Assembly: GCA_946902985.2 (NCBI GenBank)
Contig: CAMPQE020000052.1
Coordinates: forward strand, 682,001 to 746,000
Reading direction: 5' to 3'
Origin: Meconema thalassinum
Lineage: Eukaryota; Arthropoda; Insecta; Orthoptera; Tettigoniidae
Length of the DNA stretch: 64,000 nt
Part shown: positions 33,621 through 45,060 of the stretch, piece after piece
Layout: the number at the start of each line of letters is the position of its first letter
Numbering within the stretch: the stretch's first letter is position 1
The notes under the pieces: model-generated
Told to the model about the DNA's origin: nothing
Seen by the model: only the letters and a program-made list of their open reading frames with translations
Database searches by the model: none
Position numbers and translations under genes: made by a program

Positions 33621-35639
33621 CTGTTGCAAGCCCTCTATTCCCATTTATAAATGACTACCTATTGTACCCTGCGTTGCCCGGGATGTGTCTTTATATGTTA
33701 CAAGGAAGTGGTAAAATAACACCAAAAGAAGAAGAATGAAATATGGCTCCTTTTCGATACCACAAATTCCATGATTCTAGACGAATGGAAGAATGCTAAC
33801 TGAAAGCTGAGACATTTTGTCACGAGGCTCGTACGGTATTCCATGGTTTTCACTATAGAATTTGCCGCACGCAACGATATGTTCTATGTGTGATTTGGCG
33901 TGTGACAGATATCATGTTATCGTCTGTAAATGAAGACATATGTCACTGACAAAATGTTGCTTGATGATTCATGTATACTTAGTTCGATTTTAGGGGCTGA
34001 TGACCTCGTAGTTCTTCCCCTTAAAACAACAATAACTATTAGTTTGATTTTCATTGGTCATTGGATGCATTAAAACTATTAGTATAATAATATAAATGAT
34101 AACAATGGGACCATTGATCTGAGAATTGGGAAACCACAACATAGAAAGAGGTATTTAGTTAGTTAGTTTTTGATGTTTTAAGGGGCGGAACAGAGAGGTC
34201 ATCTGCCTAAATTAAATATAGAAATATATAATGAACTTACGCAAATATTGAAGGTTGTTACAGGGTTAGAGAACCTTGATATGGTGATAGCACTATTTAT
34301 CTGCTCTTCCCCTAAATCCCTCAGGTTTTCAAAATCGATGTACACTTACACTATTGTTGTGCGCAAGGATCACAGAACATTAACTGACTGCACACCATCG
34401 AGGCAGTAATATTATATTTTGTCATGCCATGTAATATTTTATAAGCTTTTGCCAGGTTTCATTAAATCACCGCTAGATAGCTGGTCACACGCCATCCGCA
34501 ATGCCTTCTCTTGGATTATTTAATTTCTTGGCAAAAGCTATCCTGAATTAGCATCGCTACGCTCAAACAGACATCTGTCATTGCATGTATAAACTGTAGC
34601 CAACTTCTTAAATACAAAAGAGGCATGTTCGTGGTTTCTAATTTTAAGTTCGTGTTGTACTCACGGTCGTGAAAATATTCCATATCATCCCAAGTATTAC
34701 GGTTCTATTAGCTTCAGTGAAGATTTGCATTTCATTCAATGAAATAGCCTATTGTCATAAATGAAGTTTTTTCAGGTAGTTAGCAATTGCAAGTAGGCCT
34801 ACTCATGTTTAAGTATAAAAGAAACCTGGTCATAGCTTCAAATGATTGCTATGAATTACTGGTGACGTTAGTTTCCTGTAGGTTTACTACGGTACTGTAT
34901 CTGTTGGGGGCTGTGAAGAATGTAATATTGTGTACAAATCATTTACTCTTATAGTATAGTTGCTACAAAGTATTCTGGTTCTGTTAGTCTTATCACAAAT
35001 GCGATATCTACTGAAATTTCTCCATACATTGGTATGACTAGACGTACGATATACAGTATGTTAAGTAGTAATTTGGAAGTAGCCATGCCTCAGGTACAAA
35101 ACAGTCGTGTTTACGCACAAACACTTCTATAAGAAGTATCTGTATTCTTTGCTCACTGTATCTTATCTATTTAAAACTCCATGAACTCCACCTTCCCCAA
35201 TGGATCCGAATGAAGCCATGCAGCCAGATAAATAAGCGAAAAGTGCCAAATATGGAAAGTTCAACTTATAGGCCCTCTTGTTAACCTAGATGTTACACCC
35301 CTTAAAACAACAATTATCATCATAATCAACCTCTTGTTAAAGGTTAATAAGTCATCATTTATTTTTCAACTGAAACAAATAGAGGAGGGGCCCCAATACC
35401 AAGAAGTCACCCTGCACGGTGGGAATATTCTGAAACCATCTTTACAATATTTCCAAACTGGTTTGTAAATGAGAAATTCTCCAGTAACTCGTTATTTTCT
35501 CATAATATTAATTTAACTTATGTATAAGCTGCTTATATTTTATTGTGAGTAAACCTACAGGTTATCAGACAAAACATGACTAACATACCCTAAGCCCCTG
35601 AAATTGATTAAATTGTTTTCTTAGATCAATTAAATAAAA
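33621..35639. other. AT-rich intergenic stretch with dispersed SINE-tail boxes
   Basis: No gene is seen. A box of the form gatgacctcgtagtt...ccccttaaaacaacaat lies at about 33998-34031 (plus). Its complement is near 34170-34205 ('ttttaaggggcgga...aggtcatctgcc'), and a decayed copy is near 35286-35316. 'accctgcgttgcccgggatg' at 33667 looks like the edge of another repeat. Confidence 0.6.
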
Positions 35640-35965
35640 GTATGGATAAAATAGAAAATCATTTAGACCACCTCGTGGATTAGCGCCAAACATTATCGGC
35701 TGTCGCCTTGGAGGTCCGGGAACAAATCTCGTCTTTGTCAAGTAATTGTAATTCTGTTCTGAGGGCTGGAACGAGGTATACTCTGCCTTATGAGGCAAAA
35801 CTGAGAAGAGGATGGTTCTATTACCATCTCCGCCATCTTCTACTCCAAGCAAATGCCGGGATAGTTCCGAACTGAAGACCACAGCAACCTCCTTTTCAAA
35901 CCTCGTATGAATTACAAAAGGGGCAGATGACCTCGTAGTTACGCCCCTTAAAACAACAATAATTA
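35640..35965 (+). mobile_element. SINE-like element with a conserved 3' box
   Basis: The plus strand carries 'ccaagcaaatgccgggatag', a motif I associate with widespread arthropod SINEs. It ends in the box 'gatgacctcgtagtt' + 'acgccccttaaaacaacaat' at 35928-35960, the same box seen elsewhere in the window. The minus-strand frame 35580-36053 reads through this repeat and is not treated as a gene. The left boundary is uncertain. Confidence 0.55.
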
Positions 35966-36247
35966 ACTGAATTACATATACACACACTACTACATACTTC
36001 ACAGTAACACAGGTTATCAGACTACATTCATTGTGACGTGATGTACTATTCATGCCGTATTAGTCCATGTATTTAATTCCCTGTTAATAAGAAAAATACG
36101 GCTTCTGATGTCTCCGGTGTTTAGATTCCAGATGCTTTTATCGTGATTTAGATAATAAATGGAGTGGCATTGCCTCTGGTGTATTTTTGGAAATTCCCGG
36201 AAAGAAAGAATTAGCTTTTGCTGCTTATCATTACTTTATATCAGTCC

Positions 36248-38965
36248 ATTTATTTACATTTCTTTCCCGCACACACCAACATCGAACTGTTACCTTCTGT
36301 TTGCCCCGTGCATTTGTTCATTTTTCTGTCAGTTTTTTACAGAAACGCATATTCCGTCGAACCAGCCTGACAGCGTCCTTTCGCTGCCTTCCGAACTTCC
36401 ATTGCTTCAAGCCATGACGACTTCTACATTAATCCGCAGGGCGTCGTGTTCTTCACCAACAAACTACTCCCTGACGCTCCAAGAAGAATTTTGTTTATGT
36501 AAAGTTTTTTCATGTTTATGTATAACCTCCTTGTTTCCTCCCCTTACTCTCCCGCTTCCCCCTCTGCTCGCCTCCTCCTACTGCTCGCTTCTCCGCGCGC
36601 ACAGCCCGCTCGCTCGGTCACTTCACTTCTTCTTCTCGACTTGTCTCCGTGCCGTGAGCAACCGCTCACCCTCCCAGTGCACTCAACTTCTTGTTGCACA
36701 TGCCGTCTAGGCCAGTGTACTTTCGCTGCGTCTAGCAGCCCTCACTTGTATGTCGGAAGTCAAACCAGTCAGTTAGAGCTTAACTAAAGCTCGCCTCCTC
36801 CACTTTAGAGGCATACTTCCTTTCAGTTGAATTCGACGCCATGTCCGAATTTTAGAACCAACCGTCAATAGCAACATCACCTTCTTCATGAAGCAAATAT
36901 AATAATATCGTATGGCCTCGGGTGCTTGGTGCAAGCTTTGTTAATTGACACCCAGAGGGTAGCTTGCATGTCGAATTTCGTCGTTCCTTTGAACGCTATG
37001 AAAGTCAAGGAGGTTAGATATCTAAACTCATTGACACTACAGCGCTTTCAAGTAGAGAATGGAGGAACATTGTGTTGGCGGAAAATCCCGAGATTAATTT
37101 TGCCATTGAACACGGCTTACTGAATTCAAATGGGTTCTTTAACATGCCAACAACATATGACATGAGTGTCGTGATTTTTGTCGCCTTCAAAAATCACTTA
37201 CCATGGCCAGGGGCGAACCTGCAATCTTGGGGTTTGTAGTCCGACACTATAACCACTCACCCACCGTGGTAAGCCATGAAGCAAAGATAAGTACCAATTT
37301 CATGTTTTAACCTCATTCTCATCGCTTTTTAAAGGCTCAATGCTTTTATTTGGACTTTATAAACAGTGAAATTTGCTATGTGAAAATAACTGCTTTCTAG
37401 AGATCTTCTTGATCAAACTTAAACTATCAAGTCTAACTTTCAATATGAAAGATTTTCTGAGATGCTATCTTACATCGAGGGATATTTCCAAAATACCCAC
37501 TGTCTATATAATTTAGCTTTCCGCCGAGGGATTCTCTACCAAATTTAAACAAGTCATCATTGCTCTGGAACCTTCCAGAACCTGTACTCTATTTACCAGT
37601 TATACTGTCATGTATTTTCCATTCACATATGGGAATACTTTTACAAACTAAGGAATCTTCCTTATGAACTGCTAATCAATATCTAATGTTTCTTCCTCCG
37701 TTGGGATTTTTCTGGTGCCTTCAACTATAACATACAAGTTTTTCAAGCAATGGACTCTCGCAAATCTAGTGTAACTAGTTATTTTCTACCATTGCAATAA
37801 CGTTCTTTGCCATCAACGATTTGCGCTACTACAGTGAACTCTTCAACTATATCAACAGACTATAGTGAAAACAGTGCCTGTTCAACTTTTCATCCGCGTC
37901 GCGCTCGTCTGAGTACAATAAATACGGCCATGAACACTCTTCCACAATCCCATTTGATCTTTGCCAAACCCTTTACTAACAAACTAAAGTAATAAAATTG
38001 TTACTTTAGGTCTTTTTTCAATGAGGTGTCACTCTACATAAGTGCCCTTCCTTATTTGCTCCATGTATAACGAATTAATGTCTGTAAAACTTCGTGTCTA
38101 GTACACGCCTTAAATTATATTGTTTCTCCCTTTAAATGAGGGAATCCAATTCTTTCTACTCATAAGTGAGTTATCTCTAGGTTTCACGAAAGAGAAACTT
38201 GCCCCATTTTTCTCGTGATCCCTACTTAAACATAGGAGTTCTAGAAACTTCCTTTCAATTGTTCTCTTCGGGTTTCACAATAAGTGACCTGCCCTATCTG
38301 TATAATCTCCTATGTATAATCTACCCAAGTATTTCAGTATTAATACAAGAAGTTATAGAAACTTCTATTTCATTTCTTCCTGTTTTTTGTTGTTATTTTC
38401 GAAGTTGTTATTATTTCTAAGATACTTATCTAGAAATCTTTAAAGTACACATGTTGTACTCGACTTATTGTTTAACTTTAATTACGTCAGTTATCTTTAA
38501 ATTTTTCACTTATTCATCTTAGCCATTTCAAAATCTTACTAAGATTTTAAAGCATATAAAAGGTTTAAAACCAAAATAATTATCAATTGCCTGGCGCAAG
38601 CTTTAGATGTTTTCGGAGGTCTACGACCCCAATTGTTTATTAAAAAAATCAAAATTATATATTTGTTACAAAAACTACTTCCTTTTGCATTGTTAAATAA
38701 ATTAAAGATTTGTTTTTTGCATTATCATTTCTCTAACATAACGGTTAGGCAAGACCCTGTCTTCCTTGACTCTTCCTATTTAATAAAAATAAATCTATGA
38801 TAGGGTGTTCACCACTTGTTGCATTTGAGAAAGAACTCTTAGTTATAACTTAGGTCATACTCCCTTCCTATTTTTCCATCCTTTTTCTCCAGTCCGAAAC
38901 CCACTCCTTTTTCTTCATCATCTTCCCTTGGGGGTTAGTTTATTCCCATGCTAATAATCTACCCA
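36248..38965 (+). repeat. Left LTR of the defective BEL element
   Basis: It starts 'atttatttacatttctttcc', matching 42716 in the right LTR, and ends 'aataatctaccca' just before the primer site. Without the SINE and its duplication it is about 2.33 kb. A TATA-like 'tctatataattt' lies near 37502 and a polyadenylation-like 'acaataaatacgg' near 37914. The short frames inside (for example 36159-36710) are in LTR sequence and have no domains. Confidence 0.85.
36898..37274 (-). mobile_element. tRNA-derived SINE inserted in the left LTR
   Basis: On the minus strand the head reads 'ggtgggtgagtggttatagt', with a polymerase III A box, and about 35 bases later 'gcaggttcgcccctggcc', a B box. The tail at the left end is AT-rich (att-type). 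An 11-bp direct repeat, catgaagcaaa, flanks it at 36887-36897 and 37275-37285. The right LTR has the uninterrupted site ('cttcatgaagcaaagataag' near 43361). Pol III transcription and LINE-driven insertion are typical of such elements. Confidence 0.93.
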
Positions 38966-38969
38966 ATAT

Positions 38970-38990
38970 TTGGTCCCAGAAACCCGGGAG
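38970..38990 (+). other. Primer-binding-site region of the defective BEL element
   Basis: 'tggtcccagaaacccgggag' follows the end of the left LTR by a few bases. The same place in the younger element reads 'tggtaccagaaacccgggag'. A conserved TGG-starting block just inside the 5' LTR is where a tRNA 3' end primes minus-strand synthesis. I did not identify the tRNA. Confidence 0.7.
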
Positions 38991-39254
38991 AGTCCATTTC
39001 TCTGAGTCTATTTATGAGAATCTATTCGTTATTTATTGCTCAAAGTCCATTTGACAATATTTTGCAAATCATTAATATATTCTTTGAATTTTTCAGCTAT
39101 AACTTCGCAGTGCAAAGCTGGTGAAGGTGATAGAGGTCATTCCTGTCTTCTTCAGCCTGTCTTACTTGCAACCTGTCTTCTGCTGCCAACCTGACAGCAT
39201 TTTCAAAATCTCGCTACAGTTTAGTAAGTTACACTTCAATTTACCCATTTCATT

Positions 39255-41172
39255 ATGCCAACTGAAAAGGATGAAACTCTCATTGCCAGACGTTCTTCCT
39301 ACAAAGGACAGCTTACCAGATTTAGAAATTTCATTAATAAAATAAATCCCGCCGATTGTGATCTAGACGTCTTGACACAACGCCTTAAGTTGTACGAACG
39401 GTCCTATGATTACTATGATCAAATTCAAACCGACATTGAATCCACTTGCCCAGAACTTCAATCGGATCGGGACGAGGTTGAACCCTTGTATTTTGAAGGG
39501 ATCGCCAAGGCCCACCAAATGATCCGCAGTATCTCAGAACCGGACACTAGGGTCATCAATCCGGCCCAGTTCGCACCCGCTTCAGTTCATAAGACAAACC
39601 GAAACCGTTATTTCCTAAGATAATTCTACCTCACTTCTCAGGCCAGGAAGGTGAATGGTATTCCTTTTACGAACTATTCTGCTCCCTTATACATGAAAAC
39701 AAAGTCATTCTCGATATCCATAAATTCTATTTCTTGCGTTCGTCCTTGGAAGGCCAGGCCTTGGCCTTGGTTGAGTCACTGCCTTTAAGCGCAGATAAAC
39801 TACCACATCGCCTATAATCTCCTTAAAGAGAGATATGGTATTGTACGTTTGTGTGTTGCTCGCCACATTCGCAGCCTGTTCAACCTGCCAGTCGTAAAAC
39901 CTAATGACGTCACCTCTTTAAGAGACCTGTTAGACTCCATGCAATTGCACGTGAGAGCATTATACCAACTCAAGCAACCAGTCCAAACTTGGGACACCGT
40001 CCTTATTCATCTAGCTACATCCAGATTCGACTTTTCAACGTTAAAGGCTTGGGAAATCGAACTCACTCACAAGGAGGAGCATTCTTTCGAACATCTCATC
40101 TCGTTTCTCAACAGCCGGTGCCAAGTCCTTACAGCACTCTCATTTCAGTGCGAAAATGTCGAAACGAGACCTCAGTGTCATATTCTGGACAAAAAACTTG
40201 TCTCTTCAAATGGTCATCAGTACCCATCTGTCGAGAATAAGCAAACTCGTTCTGCCTCTTTCAACCATCCAAGAGAATATACTAGGCCGCTCAACAAATC
40301 TTTAAAATGCACGCTCTGTAAAAAGTTTCACACTTTGTATTCCTGCAAATCCTTTAAAGAATTGTCTGTTGAAGACAGAAGGAAGTTTGTCTTCAATAAT
40401 AAATATTGCCATAACTGCCTGTCACCTAAATATTCTGTTTCTAATTGTACGTCTTCCAACCTCCGTTTTCATTGCAAAAGACCGCATCATTCTTTATTGC
40501 ACTATCATGATCAATCGAGGTCACTAGTACCTGCTTCTTCAAACTCCATGCAGAGCAGCTCCGAACAAACTAATGCTTCTTCCTGCATTTCTAACGCCAA
40601 AACTTCTCACAGTGCGCAAATTCTTTTGTCCACTGTACAATTCGAAATCCAAAATAAATTTGGAAATTGGTTTCGAACCCGCGGTATTCTTGACTCCACT
40701 TCAACTAACAACTTTGTTTCGCAATCGTTAATTAAAAAACTAGGTCTTTCTTCATCACCTACTTCCATCAATGTATCCGGCATTGACAATTTGAAAACTC
40801 AAGCCTTGCAGTCTTCAAAATTGAAAATCAGAGACATTTGTCAAATAAACACCAATCTTAACTTAAACTGTCTCATTCTTACCAGTATTGGCAAGGACAC
40901 TCCTAGCAGCTTCATTAATACTTCCGGTTTAATGATTCCTTCGCATTTAAGGTTAGCTGATCCTCAGTTTAATGCTCAAGGCCCCATTGATATACTTTTC
41001 AGTGCCAATATTTTCTGGAATTGCCTTCGTAAACAAACCCGTAGGCTATCTTCAAACGTGATCGCCAGAGACACCGATTTTGGTTGGGTCATTACTGGTC
41101 AAATACAACATCCAAGTCTTCAAACCAAATCGCAATGTCATTTTGTTACTGCCGATTCAAATCCCTTTTCTG
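39255..41172 (+). pseudogene. BEL gag/protease remnant with compensating frameshifts
   Basis: The product would be the capsid precursor (DUF1759-type Gag) and the start of the polyprotein. The frame begins MPTEKDETLIARRSS at 39255. A one-base deletion near 39590 throws it off, and a one-base insertion near 39800 restores it, after which it is open to about 41172. Zinc-knuckle cysteines (CTLCKK..., CHNCLSP...) lie near 40310-40480, and the protease region near 40690 reads LDSTST where an Asp-Ser-Gly motif is expected. Homology to the younger element ends near 41170, and the open frame that continues to 41372 is unrelated. Confidence 0.88.
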
Positions 41173-42480
41173 AAAAAGAGAACGCTTATGTTTCCGATCT
41201 CAATACATTTGAAAAAACACTTGCCGAAACGATGTCTCATTGTAAACAACTACGTCACCTTTGTAAGTTGTTTAAACGGTTTTGCCTTATTTCCGCACAA
41301 AATGGCAATTCAAGTTCGCATCGCCTTGGGTCACTTGGTTTACCTTCTCATGTCATTCTTTTTAGCAGGTAATTGTTTAAACTTTCTGTCGAAAACTATC
41401 TTCCCCTTATGTAAAACCATGGCTGTCAGTCACCATCATTTCGCTGTAAGCTATGTTTCACTTCTCTCGCTATTTAGTAGGATGGCCATGGCCGCCTCCT
41501 TCTCTCTTCCTCACACTCGGAAGCCACTTTTGAAACCGCTTGAAAATCTGAGTTCTCTAGCACCTAGAATAACTATTCTTACGTATAAACTCCTTCTCAA
41601 TGTCCCAGCTTCTCTTCTTCATTCAGAAGAATTAAGATTTTTTCTGTTGAAAATTGTCGGATTCCGTGATCCTCAAAATTATGAGAAATTGATTACTTAC
41701 TTTATTTCATATATCTTTAAATTGGTTTTTCACGCCCAAGCTACGGATGACTGCATGACGTGTAACTTGAAGTTCCGCTTTAAGTCTCGGCTGATTGCAC
41801 TTGCTTTGTTTGTTTATTTTGAACTGCTTGTTTGTCAATCTCGTTTGTTTACAAGCTCGGGTAAGGCCAAGCTGCCGTTTACTTCCTCTATGCTTGACAA
41901 AGGTCAGAGCAAGTTTTCCTTATCTCAACTTTGGCTGACAGCCAACCATTGTCTTGCGAGTTGCTCCCATAATTTCAGAAGCTGCTCACCTTCTTACCAA
42001 AGTAAACTTGTTCTGGTCAAGGACTCTTTCTGATATTTATATTCGTTATCTCGCTGTACTATGTGGGTCAAGGTCGTTCTTACCTATCTCTCCCTCTTGC
42101 TCATACTCGTATCCTATAGCTGTTTCAATCCTTGCTTCATAAGATAGTTGCATATTTTTATGCGCGTATGTATTGCACCCTGCTTACATATTTTGCACTT
42201 TTATTGATCATTGTTGAACAAACTTGTTTTTTCTTGTCATTACACTCGACGTGTTTTTGCATCTATGCTTGTTACGTCACGTTTCTTGATGACATAAGTA
42301 TTTTTCTGATTAACCCTATTGATGCTTATTATAACTTAAGTTCATTGTTTATGGCTACTAGATTGTTGTTACCTATGGCGTTCTTGCCTTCTACTCGCAT
42401 AGTTACTTTGTTTATTTGGTATATTCTTATCCTTAATCGATTTACTTGTTTCTATACGCTTTGTTTAAATTTGTAAACTC
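41173..42480 (+). other. Unassigned T/C-rich segment replacing pol in the defective element
   Basis: This lies between gag and the integrase-tail fragment, where the intact element has reverse transcriptase and integrase. It has the pyrimidine-rich strand composition of the element. It contains a 318-codon plus frame (41080-42033) that starts out of frame within gag, with hydrophobic runs near 41340-41380 and 41800-41830. I find no RT, RNase H, integrase or glycoprotein motif. Hydrophobic runs are expected from T-rich DNA, so I do not call it a gene. Confidence 0.5.
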
Positions 42481-42715
42481 TCCTTTCGCATCTTGTCGCG
42501 ATCTTCACTAGAGCTTTATTTCTCGCAGCTTCTAGCCACTTTGTGATTGACAGCGTTGTTAATTCGCGCCCGTCGCCCCCGCATTATAATAACCCGACAA
42601 CTTGCTTCCACTTACACCTGGTCAGTTCCTCATAGGTGCTTCCCCTTTTTCCCTTTCTCCCTCTAGCATAGATCTTTGGCGAAATGACCGATTGTTACCC
42701 TGGAGGGAAGGGAAG
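42481..42715 (+). pseudogene. Integrase C-terminal fragment of the defective BEL element
   Basis: Readable pieces, in shifting frames, are IDSVVNSRP, LLPLTPGQFLIGASP and DCYPGGKGR. They match the integrase tail and the DUF5641-like end of the younger element (59810-59900 and 60120-60160), with about 220 bp missing between the last two. The final piece is the purine run 'ggagggaagggaag', which abuts the right LTR at 42716. Confidence 0.8.
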
Positions 42716-44322
42716 ATTTATTTACATTTCTTTCCCGCACACACCAACATCGAACTGTTACCTTCTGTTTGCCCCGTGCATTTGTTCATTTTTTCTGTCA
42801 GTTTTTTTTACAGAAACGCATATTCCGTCGAACCAGCCTGACAGCGTCCCATCGCTGCCTTACGAACATCCATTGCTTCCAGCCATGACGACTTCTACAT
42901 TAATCCGCAGGGCGTCGTGTTCTTCACTAACAAACTACTCCGTCAAGACACCGCTCCAAGAAGAATTTTGTTTTTGTAAAGTTTTTTCATGTTTATGTAT
43001 AACCTCCTTGTTTCCTCCCCTTACTCTCCCGCTTCCCCCTCTTCTCGCCTCCTCCTACTGCTCTCTTCTCCGCGCGCGCAGCCCGCTCGCTCGGTCACTT
43101 CACTTCTTCTTCTCGACTAGTCTCTGTACCGTGAGCAACCGCTCACTCTCTCAAGTGCACTCAACTTCTTGTTGGACATGCCGTCTAGGCTAGTGTACTT
43201 TCGCTGCGTCTAGCAGCCCTCACTTGTACGTCGGAAGTCAAACCAGTCAGTTAGAGCTTAACTAAAGCTCGCCTCCTCCACTCTAGAGGCAAACTTCCTT
43301 TCAGTTGAATTCGACGCCATGTCCGAATTTAAAAACCAACCGCCAACAGCAACATCACCTTCTTCATGAAGCAAAGATAAGTACCAACTTCATGTTTTAA
43401 CTTCATTCTCATCGCTTTTAAAAGGCTCAATGCTTTTATTTGGATTTTATAGACAGTGAAAGTTGCTATGTGAAAATAACTGCTTCCTAGAGATCTTCTT
43501 GATCAAACTTAAACTATCAAGTCTAACTTTCAATATGAAAGATTTTCTGAGATGCTATCTTTCATCGAGAGATATTTCAAAAATTCCCACTGTCTATATA
43601 ATCTAGCTTTCCGCCGAGGTATTCTTTACCCAATTTAAACAAGTCGTCATTGCTCTGGAACCTTCCAGAACCTGTACTTTATCTACAAGTTATACTGTCA
43701 TGTATTTTCCACTCTCATATGGGAATACTTCTTCAAACTAAGGAATCTTCCTTATGAACTGCTAATCAATATCTAATTTTTCTTCCTCCGTTGGGATTTT
43801 TCTGGTGCATTCAACTATAACCTACAAGTTTTTCAAGCAATGGACTCTCGCAAATCTAGTGTAACTAGTTATTTTCAACCATTGCAATAACTTTCTTTGC
43901 CATCAACGTTTTGCGCTACTACAGTGAACTCTTCAACTATATCAACAGACAATAGTGAAAGCAGTGCCTGTTCAACTTAAACGTATCAGCAAAATTAAAT
44001 ATGAAACATTAAAATCCGAGTACAATAAATACGGCCATGAACACTCTTCCACAATCCCATTTGCTCTTTCCCAAACCCTTTACTAACAAACTAAAATAAT
44101 AAAATTGTTACTTTAGGTCTTTTTTCAATGAGGTGTCACTCTATATAAGTGCCCTTCCTTATTTGCTCCATGTATAGCGAATTAATGTCTGTAAAACTTC
44201 GTGTCTAGTACACGCCTTAAATTATATTGTTTCTCCCTTTTAATGAGGGAATCCAATTCTTTCTACTCATAAGTGAGTTATCTGTAGGTTTCACGAAAGA
44301 GTTCTAGAAACTTCCTTTCAAT
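42716..44322 (+). repeat. Right LTR of the defective BEL element, truncated
   Basis: It matches 36248-38260 of the left LTR but has no SINE. It has a ~43-bp deletion near 44306 and a replaced 30-bp segment near 43980. It breaks off at 'cctttcaat' (44322), missing about 700 bp of its 3' end. Unrelated AT-rich sequence follows. Confidence 0.88.
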
Positions 44323-44829
44323 ACCGCGAGTTCTATCAGAATCGGAAAGAAGCAGAGTGAGAAGGACATAACAACTTCTTTATATCTAAAGCAATGCCCA
44401 ATATGTATTTTTCATTCATTGTTGCTTTTTAATTGTAGTTTTCACTTCATTGTAGCATTTATATTGTAATTATACCATAGATCACTTTTCCACTGTTTAC
44501 AGATAGATCTCTTTTCCACTAAATTTTGCATTCTTATATTTGTATCGATGAAAAGTTGAAAACTGTATTATTTTTCCTAACGTGTGACATACATATGTTT
44601 TTATATTACGTAGACAATTGATAAATGAATGATTTACTGACAAGCTTGAACTCAAAATAAAAATAAGAGTTTTATTTTGTTTCCCAATAATTTCCTATTT
44701 GTGGTTTAGATCTTTATTCGGGGCAACCATTCAATTATAAAATAATAAACTGATGACATTATATGCCCATATTCAACGTAGCAATTCTGGAATATAACCT
44801 ATGACTGTTGATTCTTAAATACATAGGCC
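44323..44829. other. AT-rich stretch, nothing recognised
   Basis: Low-complexity AT-rich DNA lies between the truncated LTR and a SINE remnant. I see no open frame of note and no repeat structure. Confidence 0.6.
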
Positions 44830-45060
44830 TTCTAGTGGCCAATCAAAATCAGATCCCAATATTAAATCTCGTTTTCCTGGAGAAGAAGTGGGAGTCGCGG
44901 AAAAATAACTTTGTGGATGGCTCGAGACGAAATCGAACCCACCTCAACAGGCTGAGTGTACCCCGATCCAGCCCTCCGACCAGAATTACAATTAATGGCA
45001 AAGCCAGAAATCGAATCCCAACTTCCGAAGGGACAGACAACTATGCTAACCGATACATGA
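44830..45060 (-). mobile_element. SINE-like remnant with two B-box-like motifs
   Basis: On the minus strand, 'gggattcgatttctgg' (about 45005-45020) and 'gtgggttcgatttcg' (about 44928-44942) resemble polymerase III B boxes. They lie in a layout typical of tRNA-related SINE fragments carried by arthropod genomes. Frames at 44808-45224 (+) and 44849-45040 (-) overlap it and are not convincing genes. The edges are uncertain. Confidence 0.45.

Larger units (their letters stand above)
36248..44322 (+). mobile_element. Defective BEL/Pao LTR retrotransposon (gag kept, most of pol lost)
   Basis: Long direct repeats (36248-38965 and 42716-44322) flank a primer-binding-site region, a gag frame related to that of the element at 52337-62712, and a small integrase-tail fragment. 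Protease is degraded and reverse transcriptase, RNase H and most of integrase are missing, so it could only move with help. The right LTR lacks its last ~700 bp, so no target duplication can be read. It belongs to a different subfamily from the younger element: the LTRs match only in blocks, while gag is close. Confidence 0.88.

Noticed and set aside
35580..36053. 157-codon minus frame
   Set aside because: It reads through a SINE and its 3' box in antisense. No domain was recognised.
36159..36787. Plus frames in the BEL LTRs (36159-36710, 42684-43193, 52732-52917, 54410-55120 and copies)
   Set aside because: They lie in LTR or leader sequence, are pyrimidine-rich and low in complexity, and begin before or within regulatory parts of the elements.
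41080..42033. 318-codon frame as an envelope-like gene of the defective BEL element
   Set aside because: It starts out of frame inside gag. It has no signal-peptide start, no ordered cysteine pattern and no C-terminal membrane anchor, and its hydrophobic runs follow from T-rich DNA. Kept only as an unassigned region.
42702..42715. Ordinary polypurine tract of a normal 3' LTR
   Set aside because: The purine run translates as part of the conserved integrase tail (CYPGGKGR), so it is coding sequence joined to the LTR by deletion. The possible reuse as a primer is reported as a finding instead.
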